From contig JAEEXJ010000016.1 of NCBI GenBank assembly GCA_016291475.1, forward strand, positions 1 through 40,457: a stretch of DNA of 40,457 nt. Direction: 5' to 3'. Each line of letters opens with the position of its first letter. Position 1 is the first letter of the stretch. Below the pieces are notes generated by a model that worked only from the letters and a program-made list of their open reading frames with translations, had not been told where the DNA came from and made no database searches. The stretch comes from Lachnospiraceae bacterium. GTDB lineage: Bacteria; Bacillota_A; Clostridia; Lachnospirales; Lachnospiraceae. Positions 16,460 through 23,581 of the stretch are shown here, in pieces. The translations under genes were made by a program, and so were the position numbers.

Positions 16460-17398
16460 TCAGTTAGCAGCGGGCTGCTGTCCGATCACTCTTTCCATAA
16501 GTTCATCCATTGCTGCCTTGTCATTCCATCCGAGAGCATCCATTGCTTCCTGGATCCTGTCACGAAGCTCGGTATCATCTTTTCTGGTAGCGATACAAAC
16601 GTTTACCATCTCTTCGTCACCTGTGAAGCTGTCTTCTTCATCAAAGGTAATGATCATCAGATCTTTGTTGGTAAGAAGTGCCGACTGTGCGGTGGGAAGG
16701 TCAACGATACAAACATCCGCAACACCGTTTGAAACTGCCATGAAGCACTCGGAAGTGGTTTCGTAGTTCATTCCGGTCTCTGCACCTTCAATCTGGTCAA
16801 GAAGAGGAATCCATCCGGTTCCGAGCTGTGTGCTTACCTTGCATCCCGTTCCGAAGAGATCTGAAAGTCCGGTAACACCTGAGTAAGGTCCGTCCTTCTT
16901 AACAACGATGCAGTTATCTCTGTAGTAGTAAGGAGTGGTGAATGAATATGCCATCTCTCTTTCTGAGGTGCGTCCCATACCTGCGATGATGCAGTCATAA
17001 TCTCCGGCATCCATTGATATTCCGATTGAAGACCACTCAACCTTGTGAATCTCCAGATCCATTCCCAGCTCATCTGCGATCATCTGAGCAACCGCTACGT
17101 CATATCCGTATGCATATAATGTGGAATCATAGATCGGAACTGCTACACTTCCGTCGGGAGTGGTTGCCGCATCCTGTGTCCAGTTAAATGGAGGATATGC
17201 ACATTCCATACCGACTCTCAGTACCGGCTTTTCTTCAGTGGGGGCCTCCCCTTCGACAACTGCTTCAGGTGATGATGAAGCGGGAGTTGAAGCTCCGGGT
17301 GTGGGTGAATCACCGCAACCTGCAAGAGCTACAAGTCCCATGGTCGCTGCAAGAGCTGCCGTTAAAACGCTTTTTCCGAATCTGATCATTTTTTTCAT
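16460..17398 (-). CDS. Amino-acid ABC transporter substrate-binding lipoprotein
   Basis: 312 aa. The signal peptide ends in VALAGC, so the protein is lipid-anchored, and a Ser/Pro/Thr linker follows. The mature part is a family 3 solute-binding fold: VLRVGMECAYPPFNW, YGYDVAVAQMIADELGM, DCIIAGMGRTSEREMAYSFT, and DVCIVDLPTAQ. The ligand is likely an amino acid; the usual ligand arginine is in the GRTSER loop. First structural gene after pucR, from which it is separated by a hairpin. Confidence 0.93.
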   Translation of the reverse strand: MKKMIRFGKSVLTAALAATMGLVALAGCGDSPTPGASTPASSSPEAVVEGEAPTEEKPVLRVGMECAYPPFNWTQDAATTPDGSVAVPIYDSTLYAYGYDVAVAQMIADELGMDLEIHKVEWSSIGISMDAGDYDCIIAGMGRTSEREMAYSFTTPYYYRDNCIVVKKDGPYSGVTGLSDLFGTGCKVSTQLGTGWIPLLDQIEGAETGMNYETTSECFMAVSNGVADVCIVDLPTAQSALLTNKDLMIITFDEEDSFTGDEEMVNVCIATRKDDTELRDRIQEAMDALGWNDKAAMDELMERVIGQQPAAN

Positions 17399-17447
17399 AT
17401 TGTTTTCCTCCTTGTCACGTTTTTAATAAAACATGGCTTTGTATCAG

Positions 17448-17487
17448 AAAAGGCGCCGCGAAATTTTTTGTTTCGTCAGCGCCTTTG
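17448..17487 (-). terminator. Hairpin between pucR and the importer genes, weak terminator or attenuator
   Basis: GGCGC (17452-17456) and GCGCC (17479-17483) extend with internal mismatches through GCGAAA and TTTCGT. On the minus strand only TTTT follows. It could reduce read-through from pucR into the transporter genes. Downstream at about 17530-17570 a GTGC-ACTTC-GCAC repeat lies near the end of pucR. Confidence 0.5.
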
Positions 17488-17566
17488 CTTGAAAAGGATT
17501 CTACGCAAAGAGGTATTAAGTTACAACGTGCGAAGTGCACAATCCTGATGAGCAATTTGCACAGTG

Positions 17567-18763
17567 CTACAAAAACATCAGTCTTTTTACGAGAATGCAG
17601 TTAAGCAGATCAAGATACTCCATATAATCCGTGAGTTCTATCTCAAGAAGTTCTTCTATCTTCTTCAGTCTGTAGATCAGTGAATTCCTGTGAATGAACA
17701 ATTCGTCTGCTGTCTTGGCACTGTTAAAACCGTTCATGTAATAGGCAAGAAGCGTCTCCTGCAAAAAGGTTCCGTTTGCATGATCGTATTCTTCAAGTCT
17801 GTTTAATTTGTTGTTGCAATAATTCAGTATTTCTCTCTGATCGTTTCCACGGAACATATACTTATAAATGCCCATGGAACTTGAGCTGAGTACCTTCTTG
17901 CCTGAAGGATTCGGAAGGAGATCCTTCTTGGGTATCAGACTCTTTGCCTCCTGATAGCTCTGGCCGTATTTTGCGGGATCTTTGTAGGGCGTTCCGAGAA
18001 TGCAGGTACTGCTTATATGCCCTTTGAACATGGGCGATTCATCCAGCTTTTTCAGCATCTTTTCTAGTTCGTGCTCAATCTCTTTGTTTTCTTTGGCCTC
18101 AAAGAGGAGAACGAATTTGTTGAGGAACTTCATGAACATTGGATGACCCTTCATCTTCACAATCTCCTGATTCAGGCAGTTGGAATAATACTCGTATAGA
18201 TGTTCATCCTGCTCGAGGTTTACACCGTATGTTCTGTCTACCGCGATGATACCTGCTCTGTAAGGCTTACTGAAATCAAGCCCGAACTGGCCTGAGATTT
18301 TCTCAACATATCTTCCGTTTACGTCGTATCCGAACAGAAGGTTATACAGATAGTCACCGGTACGTTTATTCATTATCCCGGTTTCAAGGATCAGGTTTCC
18401 GATGCTTTGATCTATGTCTACAAATGTCGCTCCTTTCCAACGCACGTAGAAAAGAGGGAGTGAAAGATCATTTGCTCTTTTAATTATGCTTTTTGGAATA
18501 GGTTCCTTATCATCTACAACGGATATCGCAAGCCCCGATATTCCAAGGTCGTTGAGTTCATCCATACTCTTCCTGACTTCCTTGAAATTGAATCTCACAT
18601 AATCCACAACGATCAGTGCAAAATTCCCCCGGTTCATATGCTCTATATAAGGCCTTGTCTGGACATAATAGGTCCATGAAACTATGCGGTTTAATCCGCT
18701 CTCACCCGCTATCAGTTCCATACCGTCAAGCTTCAGGTTGTTGACATCCATAACCGTTATCAT
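17567..18763 (-). CDS. PucR-family transcriptional regulator
   Basis: 398 aa. The N-terminal PucR ligand domain is visible (LDGMELIAGESGLNRIVSW, then SGLAISVVDDKEPIPKSI). A GGDEF-like central region is weak. The C-terminal PucR helix-turn-helix is clear: FLQETLLAYYMNGFNSAKTA, then DELFIHRNSLIYRLKKIEEL. Family members activate purine, amino-acid or GABA-type catabolic genes in response to the substrate. It is transcribed in the same direction as, and immediately upstream of, the importer-aminotransferase-dehydrogenase genes, which are its likely targets. Confidence 0.9.
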   Translation of the reverse strand: MITVMDVNNLKLDGMELIAGESGLNRIVSWTYYVQTRPYIEHMNRGNFALIVVDYVRFNFKEVRKSMDELNDLGISGLAISVVDDKEPIPKSIIKRANDLSLPLFYVRWKGATFVDIDQSIGNLILETGIMNKRTGDYLYNLLFGYDVNGRYVEKISGQFGLDFSKPYRAGIIAVDRTYGVNLEQDEHLYEYYSNCLNQEIVKMKGHPMFMKFLNKFVLLFEAKENKEIEHELEKMLKKLDESPMFKGHISSTCILGTPYKDPAKYGQSYQEAKSLIPKKDLLPNPSGKKVLSSSSMGIYKYMFRGNDQREILNYCNNKLNRLEEYDHANGTFLQETLLAYYMNGFNSAKTADELFIHRNSLIYRLKKIEELLEIELTDYMEYLDLLNCILVKRLMFL

Positions 18764-18783
18764 TCAAAGTTCCTCCTTAACGC

Positions 18784-18821
18784 AAAAAAAGACAAAGAAG
18801 CCTTGGATTAAGACTTCTTTG
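18784..18821 (-). terminator. Minus-strand terminator upstream of pucR
   Basis: CAAAGAAG (18793-18800) pairs with CTTCTTTG (18814-18821). On the minus strand seven T follow. It stops transcripts coming from the tRNA-Pro side before pucR. Confidence 0.7.
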
Positions 18822-18962
18822 CCTTCGCGGATATTATAACATACATTCTGTGGAGATGGATACCCATCTCAATCGGGGTGGGTGTCACCCCGATTATAAA
18901 AGCCCCTAAGTCGCCATGTTCGACAACTCGTGAGGATCGTGGGTGATGTCACCCCGATAATA

Positions 18963-19009
18963 AGAGCCCCTAAACGCGCGGAGGAACGCCTCCTTGCGTA
19001 GGGGCTCTA
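18963..19009. terminator. Hairpin beyond the tRNA-Pro 3' fragment, probably the original tRNA terminator
   Basis: AGAGCCCCTA pairs with TAGGGGCTCT around a GGAGGAACGCCTCC core. It has the same design and core as the hairpin at 21197-21243 that follows the intact tRNA-Pro. On the integration model this is the host terminator displaced by the inserted element. Confidence 0.6.
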
Positions 19010-19012
19010 AAT

Positions 19013-19035
19013 ATCGGGGTGACAGGATTCGAACC
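19013..19035. repeat. Attachment site (tRNA-Pro 3' end duplicate), distal end of element
   Basis: These 23 nt, starting ATCGGGGTGAC and ending GATTCGAACC, are identical to 21251-21273, the 3' end of tRNA-Pro and one flanking base. Outside this stretch the two places differ at once on both sides. This is the classic product of site-specific insertion at a tRNA 3' end. Confidence 0.85.
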
Positions 19036-19091
19036 AATTATGGTTTTCGGAAAACCAGTATAATCAACACTTTGGAAGGGACTCTACAAAA

Positions 19092-19111
19092 AAAGACACG
19101 CTAAAGACACG
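19092..19111 (+). repeat. Two phased AAAGACACG iterons, distal arm of element
   Basis: AAAGACACG occurs at 19092-19100 and 19103-19111, an 11-bp step or one helical turn. They lie about 60-75 bp inside the attachment repeat. The same iteron occurs inside the other end (21074-21103). Arm-type integrase or excisionase sites are the natural reading. Confidence 0.6.
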
Positions 19112-19148
19112 ATTTTTCATCATGGAAACGCCATCTTCGGATGGCGTT

Positions 19149-19712
19149 TTATTGCCTCTTTAATTCATCATAAGCTTCGGTTATCCATAGATGCGGCATT
19201 AAAAGCATATTGTTTTTAAACTGATAATTAATATAAAAATAGCAAGCTTCATCCAATGATTCAGCAGCCAACGATTTTAATTCTTCATAATACGGAGGAT
19301 GGCCTTCTTGATCCCATGAAATTTTATCAGCAATAAACACTGCCTTATCATACATACCTGCATTCTTTTTTAAGGTTGTATGGCATTCTATTGCACTCAG
19401 GATGTCCTCATCTATTATCCCAAATCGTTCTTCGGCTATAATCCTTGATATTCTCTGATGCAAAAGAAAATGATACTTTTCCTCTGCGGGATCAACATAC
19501 ATGTTACGGGAAATTGCAATATCATACATTTCTTGAGGAGACATAATGGCACTTACATCATGTAACAAAGCAGCAATTTTAACCTTCTCCGAATCAAGAC
19601 TATGCCTTTCAGCCAGCCATATCGCCGTTTCTGCAACTTCCTGAACATGTTCCCAGGTCTTTGGTTTATTATTCGATATATATATTTCTTTTATGGAATC
19701 AAGAAGCATCAT
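19149..19712 (-). CDS. HD-domain hydrolase, YqeK-like
   Basis: 187 aa. Metal ligands are visible: H22 in TWEHV, H51-D52 in ALLHDVSAI, later H in FLLHQRIS and ECHTTLKKNAG, and a final D in FIADKISWD. The spacing and the ADKISW ending match the YqeK family, which in B. subtilis-type bacteria hydrolyses diadenosine tetraphosphate. YqeK is normally in the nadD cluster; here a relative sits in a tRNA-inserted element, so it may act on a different nucleotide. The ribosome site is weak (AAAGAAA). Start at 19712 or at the adjacent ATG at 19709. Confidence 0.85.
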   Translation of the reverse strand: MMLLDSIKEIYISNNKPKTWEHVQEVAETAIWLAERHSLDSEKVKIAALLHDVSAIMSPQEMYDIAISRNMYVDPAEEKYHFLLHQRISRIIAEERFGIIDEDILSAIECHTTLKKNAGMYDKAVFIADKISWDQEGHPPYYEELKSLAAESLDEACYFYINYQFKNNMLLMPHLWITEAYDELKRQ

Positions 19713-19759
19713 AATTCGATTTCTTTAGTGTATATACTAGTTACAGGCTTTTGCGTTCA

Positions 19760-19768
19760 TTTCGCAAA
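19760..19768. promoter_or_regulatory. TTTCGCAAA site between the two element genes
   Basis: One copy of the 9-bp motif that also forms an inverted pair over the ATPase promoter (21013-21047). It lies 48 bp upstream of the HD gene start. It may give shared control of both cargo genes. Confidence 0.4.
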
Positions 19769-19780
19769 TTTTAAATAATT

Positions 19781-20977
19781 TTAATTTCGCGAATTGCAAA
19801 GCCACTGGGCGATATCTATAATCCTTATTCCTTCATGCTGACTTTCCTCATGTTTTGTTCTGGCTATCAGCATTTTGGGATAAGCATCTTTAATGCTTAA
19901 AAGTGACGAAATCTCTCTCTTAAAAGTATCCTCCCTGGTAATATCATCAGATACCTGAATGTATATCTTTGCACCTTCTTTGATTGCGACAAAATCCACT
20001 TCCTTTTCGTATAATTTACCTACATATACTTCGTATCCGCGTCTAAGAAGTTCTATTGCAACTATATTCTCGTATAGATGGCCGTAATCAGCATTTTTGG
20101 TTCCTATCTCAGAAAATCTAAACGAAAGATCAGACAGATAATACTTCTTATCCGATTCCAGATATCTTTTCCCCTTTATGTCATAACGTTGGATTGGATA
20201 AAAAAGGAACGATCGGCAAAAGTAATTCATATACGCACCTACTGTCTTATCATTAGTCTTGTAGGTGCCGGAAGTCAGCTTAGAAGCCACATTTCTTATC
20301 GAAGTTTGATTTCCCACGTTATCCATAAGATAGTTTCCAATCATTATCAAAAGATCTTCGTTTTCTATCTTAAATTTCTTTACAATATCCTTTGTAATGG
20401 TGGTCCTATATATACCATTAACGTATTTTCTTGCATCTTCCTCTGTTTTATATAAATACGCACCAGCCATTCCACCCTTTTTCACATAGGAATCAAAGGC
20501 TTCATCTATATCATCTGAAGGATAGTACATAAGATATTCATCAAATGAAAATGGGTATAAGTTTATCTCATAAACCCTTCCGCCGAACAGCGTAGCCAAA
20601 TCACTTGATAAAAGAAATGCATTTGATCCGGTAAGGTAAATATCATAGATTTCTTCTTCATAAATGCTATTTATTATGCGTTCAAAGCCTTCACACAACT
20701 GTATTTCATCAATAAATAAATAATTAGTCTTACTCTCAACATATTGCTTTTCTATATAGTCATAAAGTTTGTCTGCATCCAAAAGATTCTCGAACTTCTT
20801 CAAGTTCAGCTTGATTCGGACAATATTAGCCCTATCATCACCGGATATCAAATCTATGAAAGCGTCCATTAATTTGGATTTGCCGCTTCGTCTTACTCCT
20901 GTTATTACCTTTATGTCCGGAATATTCTTAACAGCCAAAAGCTTATTCAGATAATAATCTCTTTTAATTAATTTCAT
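19781..20977 (-). CDS. AAA-family ATPase with C-terminal DUF4143
   Basis: 398 aa. Walker A GVRRSGKS is at 27-34, Walker B YLFIDE at 86-91, and sensor-like IYLTGSNAFLLSS follows. The C-terminal DUF4143 region contains YENIVAIELLRRGYEVYVG and EVDFVAIKEGAKIYIQVS, a PD-(D/E)XK-like strand pattern. Proteins of this family are common and scattered by horizontal transfer; their role is unclear. AAGGTGG lies 10 nt before the ATG. It is the first cargo gene of the tRNA-Pro element, with a promoter covered by an inverted repeat. Confidence 0.92.
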   Translation of the reverse strand: MKLIKRDYYLNKLLAVKNIPDIKVITGVRRSGKSKLMDAFIDLISGDDRANIVRIKLNLKKFENLLDADKLYDYIEKQYVESKTNYLFIDEIQLCEGFERIINSIYEEEIYDIYLTGSNAFLLSSDLATLFGGRVYEINLYPFSFDEYLMYYPSDDIDEAFDSYVKKGGMAGAYLYKTEEDARKYVNGIYRTTITKDIVKKFKIENEDLLIMIGNYLMDNVGNQTSIRNVASKLTSGTYKTNDKTVGAYMNYFCRSFLFYPIQRYDIKGKRYLESDKKYYLSDLSFRFSEIGTKNADYGHLYENIVAIELLRRGYEVYVGKLYEKEVDFVAIKEGAKIYIQVSDDITREDTFKREISSLLSIKDAYPKMLIARTKHEESQHEGIRIIDIAQWLCNSRN

Positions 20978-21001
20978 TTCACTGTTACCACCTTTTAGTT
21001 A

Positions 21002-21047
21002 ATTGTATACCGTTTCGCAAAAACTATCAATTTTTAAATTTGCGAAA
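21002..21047 (-). promoter_or_regulatory. Promoter of the ATPase gene with inverted TTTCGCAAA sites
   Basis: On the minus strand TTGATA (21025-21030) and TACAAT (21002-21007) are spaced by 17 bp. TTTCGCAAA (21013-21021) lies in the spacer, and its inverted copy TTTGCGAAA (21039-21047) lies just upstream of the -35. The centres are 26 bp apart. A repressor is likely but not encoded within the element. Confidence 0.65.
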
Positions 21048-21073
21048 TAAACTGCAACGCCCGAATAACCTCG

Positions 21074-21103
21074 AAAGACACGGCAAAGTCACGAAAAGAC
21101 ACG
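21074..21103 (+). repeat. Three phased iterons, tRNA-proximal arm of element
   Basis: AAAGACACG (21074-21082), AAAGTCACG (21085-21093) and AAAGACACG (21095-21103) are spaced by 11 and 10 bp. All point the same way as the two iterons at the other end of the element. Confidence 0.6.
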
Positions 21104-21124
21104 GTCTTTTCGAACAGCAAAAAA

Positions 21125-21157
21125 GCCCAGAATGCAGTATTCATCAGCATTCTGAGC
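21125..21157 (-). terminator. Terminator-like hairpin in the tRNA-proximal end of the element
   Basis: GCCCAGAATGC (21125-21135) pairs, with one G-T, with GCATTCTGAGC (21147-21157). On the minus strand six T follow. It is a near-copy of the hairpin at 11655-11685. Confidence 0.65.
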
Positions 21158-21170
21158 CTATAAAAAAGTG

Positions 21171-21191
21171 TCGGGGTGATGGTCACCCCGA
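21171..21191. repeat. Palindrome resembling a tRNA-Pro acceptor stem
   Basis: TCGGGGTGA (21171-21179) and TCACCCCGA (21183-21191) pair around TGG. The arms are the acceptor-stem bases of the adjacent tRNA-Pro. On the minus strand CAC and a run of six T follow, so it can act as a terminator. Relatives occur at 11699-11720, 18874-18896 and 18940-18959. Confidence 0.6.
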
Positions 21192-21196
21192 TTAAA

Positions 21197-21243
21197 AAAA
21201 GCTCTAATCCCTCGGAGGAATGCCTCCTCGGGAAGAGCTTTTA
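21197..21243 (-). terminator. Terminator of tRNA-Pro
   Basis: AAAGCTCT pairs with AGAGCTTT, enclosing a second stem CCCTCGGAGG/CCTCCTCGGG. Seven T follow on the minus strand. It lies 9 bp from the tRNA 3' end and shares its GGAGGAATGCCTCC core with the hairpin at 18963-19009. Confidence 0.75.
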
Positions 21244-21251
21244 ATTTAATC

Positions 21252-21326
21252 GGGGTGACAGGATTCGAACCTGCGACCCCCTGGTCCCAAACCAGGTACT
21301 CTAGCCAAGCTGAGCCACACCCCGAA
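21252..21326 (-). tRNA. tRNA-Pro, anticodon TGG
   Basis: A 75-nt cloverleaf on the minus strand. The acceptor stem is CGGGGTG with CACCCCG plus a discriminator A. The anticodon arm is CCTGG-TTTGGGA-CCAGG with TGG in the loop. The T-loop GGTTCGAATCC is standard. CCA is not encoded. The 3' 22 bases are duplicated at 19014-19035 by the inserted element. Confidence 0.95.
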
Positions 21327-21462
21327 AAACAGTAAGATTATACTATTAAAACCTGTTCAAAACAAGCCACAGACTGTTTTCAGGTTAGGAATCGTTTATT
21401 ATTCTTCCATGCCTTTATACCGGGTGTTATAATACTGAACATCAGATTTATCGGAGAATAAT

Positions 21463-22020
21463 ATGAAAAAACTACTTTCCATCATCTCCGCCATCGCGTT
21501 GACAATGATCATAACCGGATGCGGTTATAAAACAGGAACGGTCAAAGACGGGGTGTATACCAACAAAACTTTTGGAATAACCATCCAATCACCTGAGGGT
21601 ATGATCTTCATGGATGATCCCACAGAATGTGCGGACTACGCGGTCGCATACAGTTATTGCATACTTCAGGGTGAGAAGGATTCTTTTAAGGCTGAATATG
21701 CACTAGAAAGCATTCCCGGAGGCCTGATCGTAGTTTCCGAAGACAATCCCGGAGATTTTACGGCTGATAAATTCGTCGAAAATATAGAGGCTCAGCAAAG
21801 CGAAAAACTCTTCTGGACCTACAAAACCATCATCAACGAAGATGTCACAATAAACGGAGCTTCCTTCAGACAACTGACCTTCGACAGTGACGGTAATCAT
21901 CAGACTTTTCTGATAAAGGTCACTTCGGACAGGATCCTATTTATTTATATCTCAACATCCAAAAACGGTGTGGACTCGGGACTTGAAGAGGAACTTATCA
22001 ATTCGGTTTCAGCCATATAA
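21463..22020 (+). CDS. Lipoprotein of unknown function
   Basis: 185 aa. The signal peptide ends at the lipobox ITGC (Cys about 20). The mature part begins YKTGTVKDGVYTNKTFGITI, a pattern seen in small Clostridia lipoproteins with a PsbP/DUF-like fold that measure or bind at the cell surface (an N-terminal strand pair, QSPEG, and a C-terminal FLIKVTSDRILFIYIS). Function unknown. GGAG lies 8 nt before the ATG and TGTTATAAT, an extended -10, about 30 bp upstream. It is monocistronic, ending in a strong terminator. Confidence 0.8.
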   Translation: MKKLLSIISAIALTMIITGCGYKTGTVKDGVYTNKTFGITIQSPEGMIFMDDPTECADYAVAYSYCILQGEKDSFKAEYALESIPGGLIVVSEDNPGDFTADKFVENIEAQQSEKLFWTYKTIINEDVTINGASFRQLTFDSDGNHQTFLIKVTSDRILFIYISTSKNGVDSGLEEELINSVSAI

Positions 22021-22026
22021 TTCAAA

Positions 22027-22058
22027 TAGCCGGAGGAATTCTCCTCCGGCTATTTTTT
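22027..22058 (+). terminator. Terminator between the lipoprotein and GH114-like genes
   Basis: AGCCGGAGGA pairs with TCCTCCGGCT around ATTC, and six T follow after one A on the plus strand. The two genes converge here. Confidence 0.8.
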
Positions 22059-23512
22059 CATCCAAGATCTATTGAATCCGAGATGTAATACATATAATTA
22101 TGTTCTTCGCAATATGCTTTGATATCGCTGCGAAGCGAATAGTATTGAGGCACATCATCCAAATATTCAAGCAGGAAAATAGATGCTCCCTGATCACCGT
22201 ATCTTTCGATGTACTCTTTAAAATACTCTCTGTCATCATCGTAAGCATAGGTAAGAGCTCCGGTGTCCCAATCGATCCTCGAAAAGACGCTTTCCTGATT
22301 TATGCCGGTAATGACATCCCTCCAGGAACCCAAGTATGAACAATAAGCATTCAGGAAATAATCGCCGCCGTTTATGATAACGTCACATCCCATGCTCCTG
22401 AGACCTTTCATAATGACAGCAAGACCGTTTAAGATTTCCTGAGATTCATAGTTGTAAAAAACATCGCAGTTATCTACAAAAAATCCGTCTATTCCCTTTG
22501 AAAGAAGGCTTGGAGCAAGCTCATTTAAGATGAAGTTTTGCCATCTTTCGTCGGATACGTCGATCCACTCTTCTCCGTCCCAGTTCTCATATTCGCCCAG
22601 AGCCAGATCGCAGTATTCATCGTAATAATCCCTGAAATCTTCAAGGGATCCTATGTTGATATAACTGTAGACATACTTACGATCTCCGGAATTAAAAGAG
22701 GTGATCTCTTCTCTTGTGCGATACTGGGCATCGATGACTATGTAGTTATAATCACTCAGAGCATCGAGGCTTCCTTCATAATTCAGGAACACTCCGTACT
22801 TTGCATTGTTTTCGTCTACCTCTGCGGCATAAGGATCAAAGATCTCTCCCTGCTGCCAGGATGATTTGTAGGTATTGCAATAATCTATAAATTCAAAGGG
22901 AAGATTATCATAGATCACGCACCTCATATCATTAAATTCTCTGTTATGAGGGCAGAACCCTCCGCATGTTTTATACACATTTCCGGCCTTATCATAGATG
23001 ATAAGCCAGCTGCATCCGCCGTCCATGGTTTCGGCAGGGTCAGATTCTTCTGGATCTAAGTTGTAGAGTTTTTTCAGATCAATACCTTCTTCGATGTTCT
23101 TATACTGCTCTTCGCTCAGATCAAAATAGCGGACATCCGCATAGTCTTCACCGTTTGCCAGTTTGTAGTCAAATTGGACCTCTATGCGGCCGTCATATCT
23201 GATCCTGGCAATGACTGTAGGGGCATCTTCAAGGAAATCACCGGTAAAATAATCAAACCCGATGAGATATTCTTCACTGAGACGTGACCGGTCAAAAGGA
23301 TCCTCGGCCGGTTTATCTTCGGACGTTTTTTCCTCGTTGTCAGGCTTAACCTCATTTGACGGTACGGGATCAGTATTTCCGCCTTCGCCATCTCTTTCGT
23401 CCTCATCAGCTGCCGCAACTGTCACATCCGGGTCATCAGATGCATTTCCGCATCCGGCCAATATGCCTATCATAAATGCAGTCATTATTCCAAAGATGAT
23501 CTTCTTTTTCAT
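22058..23512 (-). CDS. GH114-like (polygalactosaminidase-type) TIM-barrel lipoprotein
   Basis: 484 aa. The lipobox ILAGC gives a lipid-anchored surface protein, followed by an acidic linker. Residues about 75-215 form an unassigned beta-rich domain with three cysteines in MDGGCSWLI and CGGFCPHN. Residues about 230-480 match the GH114/TM1410 barrel: YGVFLNYEGSLDALSDYNYI, YVYSYINIGSLEDFRDYY, GIDGFFVDNCDVF with the likely catalytic Asp, and VIINGGDYFLNAY. Family members cut alpha-1,4-polygalactosamine in exopolysaccharides. The substrate here is unknown; digestion of its own or another cell's surface glycan is plausible. Confidence 0.82.
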   Translation of the reverse strand: MKKKIIFGIMTAFMIGILAGCGNASDDPDVTVAAADEDERDGEGGNTDPVPSNEVKPDNEEKTSEDKPAEDPFDRSRLSEEYLIGFDYFTGDFLEDAPTVIARIRYDGRIEVQFDYKLANGEDYADVRYFDLSEEQYKNIEEGIDLKKLYNLDPEESDPAETMDGGCSWLIIYDKAGNVYKTCGGFCPHNREFNDMRCVIYDNLPFEFIDYCNTYKSSWQQGEIFDPYAAEVDENNAKYGVFLNYEGSLDALSDYNYIVIDAQYRTREEITSFNSGDRKYVYSYINIGSLEDFRDYYDEYCDLALGEYENWDGEEWIDVSDERWQNFILNELAPSLLSKGIDGFFVDNCDVFYNYESQEILNGLAVIMKGLRSMGCDVIINGGDYFLNAYCSYLGSWRDVITGINQESVFSRIDWDTGALTYAYDDDREYFKEYIERYGDQGASIFLLEYLDDVPQYYSLRSDIKAYCEEHNYMYYISDSIDLG

Positions 23513-23538
23513 GTCTATCTCCTTATCGGAAAAATAAA

Positions 23539-23564
23539 ACCGTCCCTACAACCGTAAGGACGGT
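23539..23564 (-). terminator. Terminator of the rlmL-amidase-rdgB-yfcE operon
   Basis: ACCGTCC (23539-23545) pairs with GGACGGT (23558-23564), with inner TAC/GTA pairing. On the minus strand TTTTATTTTT follows. It lies 17 bp after the phosphoesterase stop. Confidence 0.75.
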
Positions 23565-23581
23565 CCAAAAAAGCTTTTAGG

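Larger units (their letters stand above)
18764..19148. other. Gap holding tRNA-derived repeats and terminators
   Basis: No gene is seen. From left to right it has the terminator at 18784-18821, the palindrome ATCGGGGTG/CACCCCGAT (18874-18896), a related GTGGGTGATGTCACCCC unit (18940-18956), a terminator hairpin (18963-19009), the tRNA-Pro 3' fragment (19013-19035), and two AAAGACACG iterons (19092-19111). Confidence 0.75.
19013..21273. mobile_element. 2.2-kb element inserted at tRNA-Pro, without integrase
   Basis: Bounded by the 23-nt direct repeats, with AAAGACACG iterons inside each end, two minus-strand genes (AAA/DUF4143 ATPase and HD hydrolase), and its own tRNA terminator. No recombinase gene is present, so it is either a remnant or depends on an integrase elsewhere. 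The cargo genes have an AT-richer look than the neighbouring metabolic operon. Confidence 0.7.

Noticed and set aside
19013..19035. A second tRNA gene
   Set aside because: Only the T-arm and acceptor 3' bases are present. The sequence departs from any tRNA right after GAACC.
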